A stretch of DNA of 64,000 nucleotides, from NCBI RefSeq assembly GCF_015160875.1, contig NZ_CP063374.1, positions 4,467,501 through 4,531,500 of the forward strand. Direction: 5' to 3'. The notes beneath the pieces were generated by a model, which saw only the letters and a list, made by a program, of their open reading frames with translations, was not told the origin of the DNA and ran no database searches. Both the position numbers and the translations under genes were made by a program. Below are positions 15,822 to 23,373 of the stretch, in pieces; position 1 is the first letter of the stretch, and each line of letters opens with the position of its first letter. The DNA comes from Streptomyces chromofuscus (GTDB taxonomy: Bacteria; Actinomycetota; Actinomycetes; Streptomycetales; Streptomycetaceae).

Positions 15822-16682
15822 GTGAGCGCGGGAGAGCCCGGATCGGTGGTGCGGCGGATGCTGCTCGGCTCGCAACTCAGGCGGCTGCGAGAGGCGCGCG
15901 GCATCACGCGCGAGGCGGCGGGTTATCACATCCGCGCCTCGGAGTCGAAGATCAGCCGGATGGAGCTGGGCCGGGTGAGCTTCAAGACGAGGGACGTCGA
16001 GGACCTGCTGACGCTGTACGGAATCGTGGACGAGACGGAGCGGACGTCGTTGGTGTCCCTCGCACGCGAGGCCAATGTCGCGGGTTGGTGGCACAGCTAC
16101 TCGGACGTCCTGCCGAGCTGGTTCCCCACCTATGTGGGCCTGGAGGGCGCGGCGTCCCTGATCCGGGTGTATGAAGTGCAGTTCGTGCACGGGCTGCTCC
16201 AGACCGAGGCGTACGCGCGTGCCGTGGTCCGGCGCGGCATGCAGGGCGCCAGTGACGCCGACGTGGAGAAGCGCGTCGCGCTGCGGCTGGAGCGGCAGAA
16301 GCACCTCGTCTCCGAGAACGCCCCCGACTTCCACATCGTCCTCGACGAGGCCGCCCTGCGCCGCCCCTACGGCGACCGCGAGGTGATGCGCGGCCAGCTC
16401 CAGCATCTGATCGAGTTCTCGGAGCGGCCCAACGTGCGGCTGCAGATCATGCCGTTCAGCTTCGGCGGCCACTCCGGCGAGTCGGGCGCCTTCACCATCC
16501 TCAGCTTCCCGGAGTCCGACCTGTCCGACGTGGTGTACCTGGAGCAGCTCACCAGCGCGCTGTATCTGGACAAGGCGGAGGACGTCGCCCAGTACGAGAA
16601 GGCGCTGAAGGAACTCCAGCGGGACAGCCCCGGGCCGGCCGAGAGCCGGGACCTGCTCAGGGGGCTGCTCCAGCTCTCCTGA
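15822..16682 (+). CDS. XRE-family regulator with DUF5753 domain (WhiJ/Scr1-like)
   Basis: A 286-residue DNA-binding protein: an N-terminal XRE helix-turn-helix (LGSQLRRLREARGITREAAG then IRASESKISRMELG, about residues 11-50) followed by a long C-terminal DUF5753 sensor domain (YEVQFVHGLLQTEAYARAV, RPNVRLQIMPFSFGGHSG). This is the regulator half of the XRE/DUF397 couple. GTG with GGGGAGG upstream. With the DUF397 gene and the ATPase gene it forms a three-gene locus around one shared control region. Confidence 0.9.
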   Translation: MSAGEPGSVVRRMLLGSQLRRLREARGITREAAGYHIRASESKISRMELGRVSFKTRDVEDLLTLYGIVDETERTSLVSLAREANVAGWWHSYSDVLPSWFPTYVGLEGAASLIRVYEVQFVHGLLQTEAYARAVVRRGMQGASDADVEKRVALRLERQKHLVSENAPDFHIVLDEAALRRPYGDREVMRGQLQHLIEFSERPNVRLQIMPFSFGGHSGESGAFTILSFPESDLSDVVYLEQLTSALYLDKAEDVAQYEKALKELQRDSPGPAESRDLLRGLLQLS

Positions 16683-16775
16683 AGGGTTGCCTGAGAGTCA
16701 CCACAACTCCCTTGCATCACCAGTACGATGACGCGTGATCAGGCACTGCTTCATCGGCAGGGATTGAGGGATCAC

Positions 16776-18236
16776 ATGTCGTCCTACTTCACCGACCTGG
16801 CTCAGCAGTACATCGACGGCGAGTGGCGTCCGGGCACGGGTTCCTGGGACATCATCGACTTCAACCCGTACGACGGTGAGAAGCTGGCCGCGATCACCAT
16901 AGCGACGGTCGACGAGATAGATCAGGCCTACCGTGCCGCCGCCCGCGCCCAGCGGCAGTGGGCCGACGCCGGGTCCCACGCCCGCCGCGCGGTGCTGGAG
17001 AAGGTGCTGGGGCTGGTCGTGGAGCGCGAGCAGGAGCTCACCGAGGCGATCATCGCCGAGCTGGGCGGCACGCGCGTGAAGGCCGGCTTCGAGCTCCACC
17101 TCGCCAAGGAGTTTCTGCGTGAGGCCGTGAGCCTCGCGATGCGCCCCGAGCACCGCCTGATCCCCTCCCCGGACCCGGGCAAGGAGAACCGCCTCTACCG
17201 CCTTCCGGTCGGCGTCGTCGGTGTGATCAGCCCCTTCAACTTCCCGTTCCTGCTGTCCCTGAAGTCGGTCGCCCCGGCCATCGCCCTGGGCAACGCCGTC
17301 GTCCTCAAGCCCCACCAGGACACCCCCGTCGTGGGCGGCACCGTCATCGCCAGGCTCTTCGAGGAGGCGGGACTGCCCGCCGGTGTGCTCAACGTCGTGG
17401 TCACCGACATCGCGGAGATCAACGACGCCTTCCTGGAGCACCCGGTCCCCAAGGTCATCTCCTTCACCGGCTCCGACAAGGTCGGCCGGCACGTCGCCGC
17501 CGTCTGTGCCCAGCACTTCAAGCGCGCGGTCCTCGAACTCGGCGGCAACAGCGCGCTGGTGGTCCTGGACGACGCCGATCTCGACTACGCCGTCGACGCG
17601 GCCGTCTTCAGCCGTTACGTCCACCAGGGCCAGGTCTGCATGGCCGCCAACCGCATCCTCGTGGACCGCTCGGTCGCCGACGCCTTCACGGAGAAGTTCG
17701 TGGCCAAGGTGAGCGGCCTCAGGACCGGTGACCCGAGCGACCCGGAGACGGTCATCGGCCCGCTGATCAACTCCTCGCAGTCCGAGGCGATCACGTCCGT
17801 CGTCGAGCAGGCGGTGGCCGAGGGCGCCACCGCGCTGGTGCGCGGGTCCACGCGCGGCAACCTGGTCGAGCCGTCGGTCCTCACCGACGTACCGGCGGAC
17901 TCGGGGCTGCTCCGCCAGGAGATCTTCGGCCCGGTCGCCCTCCTGGTGCCCTTCGACGGCGAGGAGGAGGCCGTGCGCCTCGTCAACGACACCCCGTTCG
18001 GCCTGAGCGGCGCCGTGCACACCGCGGACGTCGAACGCGGCGTGCGCTTCGCCCAGCGCATCGACACCGGGATGTTCCACGTCAACGACGGCACCGTGCA
18101 CGACGAGCCGCTCGTCCCCTTCGGCGGCGAGAAGCACTCCGGCGTGGGACGCCTGAACGGCGAGACGACGCTGGAAGCGTTCACGACGCTGAAGTGGATC
18201 TCGGTCCAGCACGGGCGAAGCGCCTTCCCGTTCTGA
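16776..18236 (+). CDS. NAD(P)-dependent aldehyde dehydrogenase
   Basis: A 486-residue aldehyde dehydrogenase that oxidises an aldehyde to the acid. The catalytic pair shows the normal 34-residue spacing: E254 in LELGGNSA and C288 in HQGQVCMAANR. Cofactor motifs GVISPFNFPF and FTGSDKVGRH are present. It is closest in style to the benzaldehyde/vanillin (XylC-like) group, but substrate is not certain. The internal ATG is preferred because GAGGG precedes it and the product then starts at the usual place (YIDGEWRPG). Single gene after the XRE regulator. Confidence 0.9.
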   Translation: MSSYFTDLAQQYIDGEWRPGTGSWDIIDFNPYDGEKLAAITIATVDEIDQAYRAAARAQRQWADAGSHARRAVLEKVLGLVVEREQELTEAIIAELGGTRVKAGFELHLAKEFLREAVSLAMRPEHRLIPSPDPGKENRLYRLPVGVVGVISPFNFPFLLSLKSVAPAIALGNAVVLKPHQDTPVVGGTVIARLFEEAGLPAGVLNVVVTDIAEINDAFLEHPVPKVISFTGSDKVGRHVAAVCAQHFKRAVLELGGNSALVVLDDADLDYAVDAAVFSRYVHQGQVCMAANRILVDRSVADAFTEKFVAKVSGLRTGDPSDPETVIGPLINSSQSEAITSVVEQAVAEGATALVRGSTRGNLVEPSVLTDVPADSGLLRQEIFGPVALLVPFDGEEEAVRLVNDTPFGLSGAVHTADVERGVRFAQRIDTGMFHVNDGTVHDEPLVPFGGEKHSGVGRLNGETTLEAFTTLKWISVQHGRSAFPF

Positions 18237-18263
18237 GGGTCGCTCCCGGCGGCGGGCCCTGCC

Positions 18264-18296
18264 GACATGCATCTAGGTGTCCACTAGATGCATGTC
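18264..18296. promoter_or_regulatory. Operator of the Phd/RelE module, covering its start codon
   Basis: A perfect inverted repeat with 13-bp arms (GACATGCATCTAG and its complement) and a 7-nt spacer. The right arm contains the antitoxin ATG at 18292. Autorepression by antitoxin alone or with toxin is the rule in this family, so this is the predicted operator; binding over the start codon would block transcription and perhaps translation. Confidence 0.85.
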
Positions 18297-18555
18297 TGCT
18301 ACTTATCCCATCGCTGAGGCGCGAGGCAAGCTCGGTGACCTTGCCCGGCGAGCGGCGCAGCACGAGCACATCACTCTGACCGACCGCGGCGTTCCCGCGG
18401 CCGTCCTCATCTCGCCTGCCGAGCTGGAGGACCTGGAGGACGCCCTGGCGCTGGCTCGCCTGGAGCGCGACCGCGCCCCCGGGCGTACCGAGGCCCCGAT
18501 ACCGCACGACGAGGCTCGCCGAGCGCTGCTCGACGCTGCCGGGAGGGGCGAGTGA
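18292..18555 (+). CDS. Phd/YefM-type antitoxin
   Basis: An 87-residue antitoxin. The Phd/YefM DNA-binding fold is visible in YPIAEARGKLGDLARRAAQ and ITLTDRGVPAAVLISPAELE (about residues 4-45); the acidic C-terminal half is the part that would wrap the toxin. The ATG inside the inverted repeat is chosen because the conserved fold starts there; a GTG 15 nt earlier would add MSTRC. Its stop overlaps the toxin start (GTGA). Confidence 0.9.
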   Translation: MSATYPIAEARGKLGDLARRAAQHEHITLTDRGVPAAVLISPAELEDLEDALALARLERDRAPGRTEAPIPHDEARRALLDAAGRGE

Positions 18556-18803
18556 CCTGGACGGTTCTGTGGGAGCCGGCCGCGCTCAACGCAGCCACGG
18601 GGCACCTCAAGGAGGACCCGCAGGGTGTCGACTCGCTCTTGCGGGCCACTGACCAGCTCGCCCGCAACGAGCGGCCGGAGGGTTCCCGCGCCTGGGGCGC
18701 CGACCATCGCCGCCTCCATCACGGCCCCTGGCGCATCTCGTACCGCGTCGACCCGGGCTCGCGCGCGATCCACGTCGAGCACGTCGGCCGCAGGGTCGTG
18801 TGA
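18552..18803 (+). CDS. RelE/ParE-type toxin
   Basis: An 83-residue toxin of the RelE/ParE superfamily: WTVLWEPAALNAATGHLKED at the N-terminus and RLHHGPWRISYRVDPGS followed by IHVEHVGRRVV at the C-terminus, the usual small basic fold. RelE members cut mRNA at the ribosome, ParE members poison gyrase; the strongly basic C-terminus and the Phd partner favour the RelE type. Translationally coupled to the antitoxin. Confidence 0.9.
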   Translation: MTWTVLWEPAALNAATGHLKEDPQGVDSLLRATDQLARNERPEGSRAWGADHRRLHHGPWRISYRVDPGSRAIHVEHVGRRVV

Positions 18804-18870
18804 CCGAGCCGCGGCGGGCTGACCGGGGTGGACCTCGGGTGCCGCGGCACGGCGGCCTAACCTTGACCCC

Positions 18871-19512
18871 ATGTCAGCGATCCGTCTCCTCGTGCTCGGT
18901 GCAGTCCGTCAGCACGGGCGGGCCCACGGGTACCAGGTGCGCAACGACCTGGAGTACTGGGGCGCGCACGAGTGGTCCAACGCCAAGCCCGGCTCGATCT
19001 ACCACGCCCTGAAGCAGATGGCCAAGCAGGGCCTCCTGCACGCGCACGAGATCGCGCCCTCCACCGCGGGCGGCCCGCCGCGCACCGAGTACGAGATCAC
19101 CGAGGCGGGCGACCGGGAGTACTTCACCCTCCTGCGCGACGCGCTGACCTCGTACGACCAGAAGGTCGACGTCAAGTCCGCGGCCATCGGCTTCATGGTC
19201 GACCTGCCGAGGGCCGAGGCGGTGGCCCTGCTCAAGGAGCGCATCCGGCGCATCGAGGAGTGGCGGGGCGCCGTCACCGACCACTACGTCCCCGAGGAGG
19301 GCCCGGAGCAGCTGGGCCACATCGGCGAGATCATGAACCTCTGGATCCACACGGCCGACGCCGAGGCCGAGTGGGCCCGAGGCGTGATCGGCCGCATCGA
19401 GGGCGGTGCCTACACCTTCGCCGGCGAGGGCGAGCCGTTCGTCGGCGTGCTCGCCGAGGGCGAGGAGAACCCGTACGCGACGGGGGAGCGGCATCCTGGG
19501 GACGCCAGCTAA
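18871..19512 (+). CDS. PadR-family transcriptional regulator
   Basis: A 213-residue PadR regulator: winged helix with HGYQVRNDLEYWGAHEWSNA and GSIYHALKQMAKQGLL, then a C-terminal dimerisation coiled region (KERIRRIEEWRGAV). It precedes an ABC exporter on the same strand, the classic setting for a drug-responsive repressor of its neighbour pump. TAACCT ends 7 nt before the ATG and no ribosome site is seen, so a leaderless mRNA is likely. A 12-bp palindrome (GTGCCGCGGCAC, 18839-18850) lies just before this promoter. Confidence 0.85.
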   Translation: MSAIRLLVLGAVRQHGRAHGYQVRNDLEYWGAHEWSNAKPGSIYHALKQMAKQGLLHAHEIAPSTAGGPPRTEYEITEAGDREYFTLLRDALTSYDQKVDVKSAAIGFMVDLPRAEAVALLKERIRRIEEWRGAVTDHYVPEEGPEQLGHIGEIMNLWIHTADAEAEWARGVIGRIEGGAYTFAGEGEPFVGVLAEGEENPYATGERHPGDAS

Positions 19513-19575
19513 TCAAGTTTGACCAATGTCTTGCCGGGCATTACGTTGACCCCGGTAGTCAATTTTGATTATGGA
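19511..19575 (+). promoter_or_regulatory. Promoter and inverted repeat before the ABC exporter
   Basis: AATCAAGTTTGAC (19511-19523) and GTCAATTTTGATT (19558-19570) form a widely spaced inverted repeat, 11 of 13 positions matching, with the right arm over the -10 region. TTGACC at 19546 and TATGGA at 19570 give a -35/-10 pair with 18 nt between. The arms are unusually AT-rich for this genome. The adjacent PadR protein is the likely binder (inference). Confidence 0.6.
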
Positions 19576-19599
19576 ACCGACCGGCGAGGGAGTGGCCCA

Positions 19600-20562
19600 G
19601 TGGCCGACACGGCGATCACCGTCGTAGGAGCAGGCAAGAAGTACGGCCGAGGAAATGACGTCAAGCAGGCGCTCGACGGGCTCGACCTCACGGTCGGGCG
19701 CGGCGCGGTCCACGCGGTGCTCGGCCCGAACGGCGCCGGCAAGACCACCCTGGTCCGCGTCCTGTCCACCCTGCTGCGCCCCGACGCGGGCCGGGTCGAG
19801 GTGGCGGGGCACGACGTCGTGCGGGAGGCGTACGAGGTGCGGCGGCGCATCGGGCTGCTCGGCCAGCACGCCGCCGTCGACGAGGAGCTGAGCGGCGCGC
19901 AGAACCTGGAGATGTTCGGCCGCCTGTACCACCTGGGTTCCCGGCACGCGCGCGTGCGGGCCGGTGAGCTCCTGGAGCGCTTCGGTCTCGCCGACACCGG
20001 CCGCAAGGCCGTCAAGCAGTACAGCGGCGGCATGCGGCGCCGCCTGGACCTCGCCGCGTCCCTGATCACCGACCCGGAGGTGCTGTTCCTGGACGAGCCG
20101 ACCACCGGCCTCGACCCGCGCGGCCGCGCCGAGGTGTGGGCGTCGGTGCGCTCCCTGGTCGGCGGCGGTACGACGGTGCTGCTCACCACGCAGTACCTGG
20201 AGGAGGCCGATCAGCTCGCCGACCGCATCTCCGTCGTCGACCGGGGCCGGGTCGCCGCCGAGGGCACGGCGGACGAACTGAAGGCGCTGACCGGCGGCGA
20301 CCGGATCGACGTCGTCCTGCGCGACGCGGATCGGCTCGGCACCGCCGCCGCACTGCTTCCCGTACCCGCCCACGACGTCACCGTCGACGCCGACCGGCGA
20401 CTGCTCAGCGCGCCGGTCACCGACCGGATGGCGGCGCTCGCCGGGGTCGTACGGGCCCTCGCGGAGGCCGGTGTCGAGGCCGAGGACGTGGCGCTGCGCC
20501 GCCCCACTCTGGACGAGGTGTTCCTGCACCTCACCGCGGACCGCGCGAAGGAGACCGCATGA
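19600..20562 (+). CDS. ABC transporter ATP-binding protein (drug exporter type)
   Basis: A 320-residue ABC ATPase of the DrrA-like daunorubicin-resistance group. Walker A GPNGAGKTT at residues 42-50, signature YSGGMRRRLDLA near 141, Walker B LFLDEPTTGLD near 163. The C-terminal extension (ELKALTGGDRIDVVLRD onward) is typical of DrrA-type proteins. GTG start follows GGCGAGGGAG. It overlaps the permease gene by 4 nt and together they make a two-component exporter, probably under PadR control. Confidence 0.9.
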   Translation: MADTAITVVGAGKKYGRGNDVKQALDGLDLTVGRGAVHAVLGPNGAGKTTLVRVLSTLLRPDAGRVEVAGHDVVREAYEVRRRIGLLGQHAAVDEELSGAQNLEMFGRLYHLGSRHARVRAGELLERFGLADTGRKAVKQYSGGMRRRLDLAASLITDPEVLFLDEPTTGLDPRGRAEVWASVRSLVGGGTTVLLTTQYLEEADQLADRISVVDRGRVAAEGTADELKALTGGDRIDVVLRDADRLGTAAALLPVPAHDVTVDADRRLLSAPVTDRMAALAGVVRALAEAGVEAEDVALRRPTLDEVFLHLTADRAKETA

Positions 20563-21335
20563 CCGCGCTCGCCACGACCGCCCACGCACTCACCGACTCC
20601 TGGACCATGACCCGCCGTGAACTGGCCCACTGGGCACGGCAACCGGTCCAGGTGGCCGTGGGCGTCGCCTTCCCCGTGATGCTGCTGGTGATGTTCGGCT
20701 ACCTGATCGGCGGCGGCCGGGCCGTCACCGGCGACTACATCGACTACCTGCTGCCCGGGATGCTCGCGCTCACCATGGCCTTCGGCCTGGAGGGCACGAT
20801 GATCGCCGTCACCGAGGACCTCAACAAGGGGGTGATCGACCGCCTCCGCTCCATGCCCATGACCAACGGGGCCGTTCTGGTGGGGCGTTCGGCCGCCGAC
20901 ATGCTCCAGTCGGCGCTCGCCCTGACCGTGCTCATCGGGGTCGGCCTCGCGCTGGGCTGGCGTGCGCACGGCGGGCCGGTGGCCTTCCTCGGGGCCGTCG
21001 GGCTGCTGCTGCTGTTCCGTTTCGCCATGCTGTGGATCGGCATCCACCTGGCGATGGTCGCCGGGAAACCGGAACTGGTGCAGGCCGTGCAGATCCTCGT
21101 CTGGCCGGTCGGCTTCCTGTCCAACGCCATCGCCGCCCCCGAGGGCATGCCCGGCTGGCTCGGCACGGTCGTCCAGTGGAACCCGATGTCCCAGACGGCG
21201 ACGGCCGTGCGCGACCTGTTCGGCAACCCCGGCGGTGAGACCGGACACGTGTGGGCGGCGGTCGTATGGCCGCTGGCGCTGCTCGCGCTCTTCTTCCCGC
21301 TGGCGGTACGGCGTTTCGCGCGCCTGAGCCGATGA
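20559..21335 (+). CDS. ABC-2 type permease
   Basis: A 258-residue integral membrane protein with six predicted membrane segments, for example VAVGVAFPVMLLVMFGYLIG and LALTVLIGVGLALGW. It is the DrrB-like partner of the preceding ATPase; the ATG sits inside the ATPase stop (ATGA). The exported compound is unknown. The next gene, tipA, has its own promoter. Confidence 0.9.
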   Translation: MTALATTAHALTDSWTMTRRELAHWARQPVQVAVGVAFPVMLLVMFGYLIGGGRAVTGDYIDYLLPGMLALTMAFGLEGTMIAVTEDLNKGVIDRLRSMPMTNGAVLVGRSAADMLQSALALTVLIGVGLALGWRAHGGPVAFLGAVGLLLLFRFAMLWIGIHLAMVAGKPELVQAVQILVWPVGFLSNAIAAPEGMPGWLGTVVQWNPMSQTATAVRDLFGNPGGETGHVWAAVVWPLALLALFFPLAVRRFARLSR

Positions 21336-21350
21336 CGCCGCCGACGGGGA

Positions 21351-21382
21351 CTTGCACCTAACGTGGCGTGAGGGCTCAGCGT
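21351..21382 (+). promoter_or_regulatory. tipA promoter with TipA-binding inverted repeat
   Basis: TTGCAC (21352-21357) and CAGCGT (21377-21382) form a promoter with the long 19-bp spacer typical of MerR-activated promoters. The spacer holds the inverted repeat CCTAACG-TGG-CGTGAGG (21357-21373, one mismatch). This matches what I recall of the thiostrepton-inducible ptipA of S. lividans. TipAL bound to a thiopeptide twists the spacer to activate its own gene. Confidence 0.85.
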
Positions 21383-21409
21383 GGAGGGCGTACCGAGAAG
21401 GGAGCGGAA

Positions 21410-22174
21410 GTGAGCTACTCCGTGGGACAGGTCGCCGGGTACGCCGGGGTCACGGTGCGCACCCTGCACCACTACGACGACATCGGCCTGCTCGTCCCGA
21501 GCGAGCGCAGCCACGCGGGCCACCGTCGCTACAGCGACGCCGACCTCGACCGGCTGCAGCAGATCCTGTTCTACCGAGAGCTCGGCTTCCCGCTCGAGGA
21601 GGTCGCCGTCCTGCTCGACGACCCGGAAGCGGACCCGCGCGCACACCTGCGCCGCCAGCACGAACTGCTGACCGCCCGGATCGAGAAGCTGCGGAAGATG
21701 GCGGCGGCCGTGGAGCACGCCATGGAGGCACGCAGGATGGGCATCAACCTCACACCCGAGGAGCGGTTCGAGGTGTTCGGGGACAAGGACCCCGAGCAGT
21801 ACGCGGAGGAGGCGGAAGCGCGCTGGGGCGGCACCGAGGCGTACGCCGAGTCGCAGCGCCGCGCCGCGAGCTACACCAAGGAGGACTGGCAGCGCATGCA
21901 GGCGGAGGTGGCCGACTGGGGCGAGCGCTACGACGCCCTGATGGCGGCCGGTGAGCCGCCGACGGGCGAGCGGGCCATGGCCATGGCCGAGGAGCACCGG
22001 CAGCACATCTGCACGTGGTTCTACGAGTGCCCGTACGAACTGCACCAGTGCCTGGGTGAGATGTACGTTTCCGACGAGCGCTTCAAGGCGTTCTACGAGG
22101 CCATGCGCCCCGGGCTCGCCGAGCACCTGAGGGACGCGATCACCGCGAACGCGGCCCGTCACCCTTCCCGGTGA
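21410..22174 (+). CDS. tipA: TipAL, thiopeptide-responsive MerR-family activator
   Basis: A 254-residue MerR-type activator, strongly similar from memory to S. lividans TipAL. Residues 1-75 are the winged helix (MSYSVGQVAG, RTLHHYDDIGLLVPSERSHA), 76-109 the dimer coiled coil, and 110-254 the drug-binding TipAS domain. C214 in the motif HQCLGEMYVSDE is the residue that bonds thiostrepton covalently in the family, and C207 is also conserved. GTG start with GGGAGCGG upstream. It gives thiopeptide sensing and low-level resistance by drug sequestration, and activates its own promoter. The middle of the drug-binding domain has diverged from the S. lividans version as I recall it. Confidence 0.95.
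   Translation: MSYSVGQVAGYAGVTVRTLHHYDDIGLLVPSERSHAGHRRYSDADLDRLQQILFYRELGFPLEEVAVLLDDPEADPRAHLRRQHELLTARIEKLRKMAAAVEHAMEARRMGINLTPEERFEVFGDKDPEQYAEEAEARWGGTEAYAESQRRAASYTKEDWQRMQAEVADWGERYDALMAAGEPPTGERAMAMAEEHRQHICTWFYECPYELHQCLGEMYVSDERFKAFYEAMRPGLAEHLRDAITANAARHPSR
21737..22174 (+). other. tipA: Internal translation start for TipAS (drug-binding form)
   Basis: The codon for Met110 begins the conserved MGINLTPEERFEVFGD and follows GGAGGCACGCAGG, a fair ribosome site inside the coding region. In S. lividans TipAS is made independently from the equivalent position and binds thiopeptides in large excess over TipAL. The same internal start is conserved here, giving a 145-residue product. Confidence 0.8.
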
Positions 22175-22327
22175 CGGGTGGTGCTCTGCCCGGACCGGTC
22201 GCACAGCTTGGTCCGGGCAGAGCCACAGGGCATCCTGTACAGGCCCCTGGAACCTGGGCGTCCAGTGCTGCGTTGGTACGTTTGACCACCAGTCCCCGCC
22301 CGCCCCACCAGCAGGAGCCACAATCCC

Positions 22328-23314
22328 GTGACCACGCTTGCGCTCGGCCCTGAGTGGCTCAGCCCGGACTACCTGATCGAGACCTTCAGCCTGCCCGGCA
22401 TCCTGCTGATCGTCTTCGCGGAGTCCGGCCTCTTCGCCTTTCTACCCGGCGACTCCCTGCTGTTCACGGCGGGCCTCTTCGTGGCCGAGGGCACATACAT
22501 CAGCCAGCCGCTGTGGCTGGTGTGCACCCTGATCGTGCTGGCCGCCGTCATCGGCGACCAGGTCGGCTACATGATCGGCAAATTCTTCGGCCCGAAGCTC
22601 TTCAACCGTCCGAACTCCAAGCTCTTCAAACAGGAGAACCTGGAGAAGGCTCACGAGTTCATGGAGAAGTACGGCCCCAAGGCGATCGTCCTGGCCCGCT
22701 TCGTTCCGATCGTGCGCACCTTCGCGCCCATCGTGGCGGGCGCGGGCCGCATGAAGTACCGCACGTTCCTCGTGTACAACATCATCGGCGGCATCGCCTG
22801 GGGCACGGGCGTCACCCTCGCCGGCTACTGGCTCGGCCAGATCGGCTTCATCAAGACCAACGTCGAGGCGATCCTCATCCTGATCGTCTTCGTCTCGGTC
22901 GTGCCGATCATCGTCGAGTACCTCCGCGAACGCTCCAAGAAGAAGCGCGCGGCGGCCGAGACCCCGGCCGGCCCGCCCCAGCAGCAGCCCGTGATGGACG
23001 ACGCCACGACCCGGCTCCGCCGCATAGAGCCGGACCACCGGGGCGACCAGGGGTACGGCAACCAGGGCTACGGCCGGGAGGGCGACTACGGCCGGCAGGG
23101 GTACGGCAACCAGGCCTACGGCAACCAGGGCTACGACGACCAGGCGTACGGCAACCAGGGCTACGGCGACCGTGGTTACGACGACCAGGGTTACGGCGAC
23201 CAGGGCCACCAGCAGCAGTACCCGCAGCAGCAGCCCTATGCCCCGCAGCAGCAGCCGTACGCCCCGCAGCACCCGCAGCAGCAGTACCCGTACGACCCTT
23301 ACCGACAGAGCTGA
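22328..23314 (+). CDS. DedA-family membrane protein with Tyr/Gly/Gln repeat tail
   Basis: A 328-residue DedA/SNARE-associated membrane protein. The core (about residues 1-205) has the family motifs FLPGDSLLFTAGLF and ARFVPIVRTFAPIVAGAGRM and several membrane segments; DedA proteins are thought to flip phospholipids or undecaprenyl phosphate. The last 120 residues are unusual: a low-complexity cytoplasmic tail with many GYGNQGYGxx units, then Gln/Pro/Tyr-rich sequence (PYAPQQQPYAPQ). AGGAG lies 10 nt before the GTG start. Confidence 0.9.
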   Translation: MTTLALGPEWLSPDYLIETFSLPGILLIVFAESGLFAFLPGDSLLFTAGLFVAEGTYISQPLWLVCTLIVLAAVIGDQVGYMIGKFFGPKLFNRPNSKLFKQENLEKAHEFMEKYGPKAIVLARFVPIVRTFAPIVAGAGRMKYRTFLVYNIIGGIAWGTGVTLAGYWLGQIGFIKTNVEAILILIVFVSVVPIIVEYLRERSKKKRAAAETPAGPPQQQPVMDDATTRLRRIEPDHRGDQGYGNQGYGREGDYGRQGYGNQAYGNQGYDDQAYGNQGYGDRGYDDQGYGDQGHQQQYPQQQPYAPQQQPYAPQHPQQQYPYDPYRQS

Positions 23315-23373
23315 AACGCCCCTGGGGCCGGGGACTGCGCGGGCACCCGGCCCGAGCCGGTGGGCACCCGGTA

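Noticed and set aside
23315..23373. Possible terminator between dedA and the thrE-like gene (GGGCACCCGG and GCCGGTGGGC)
   Set aside because: The arms do not pair well enough; not supported as a hairpin.
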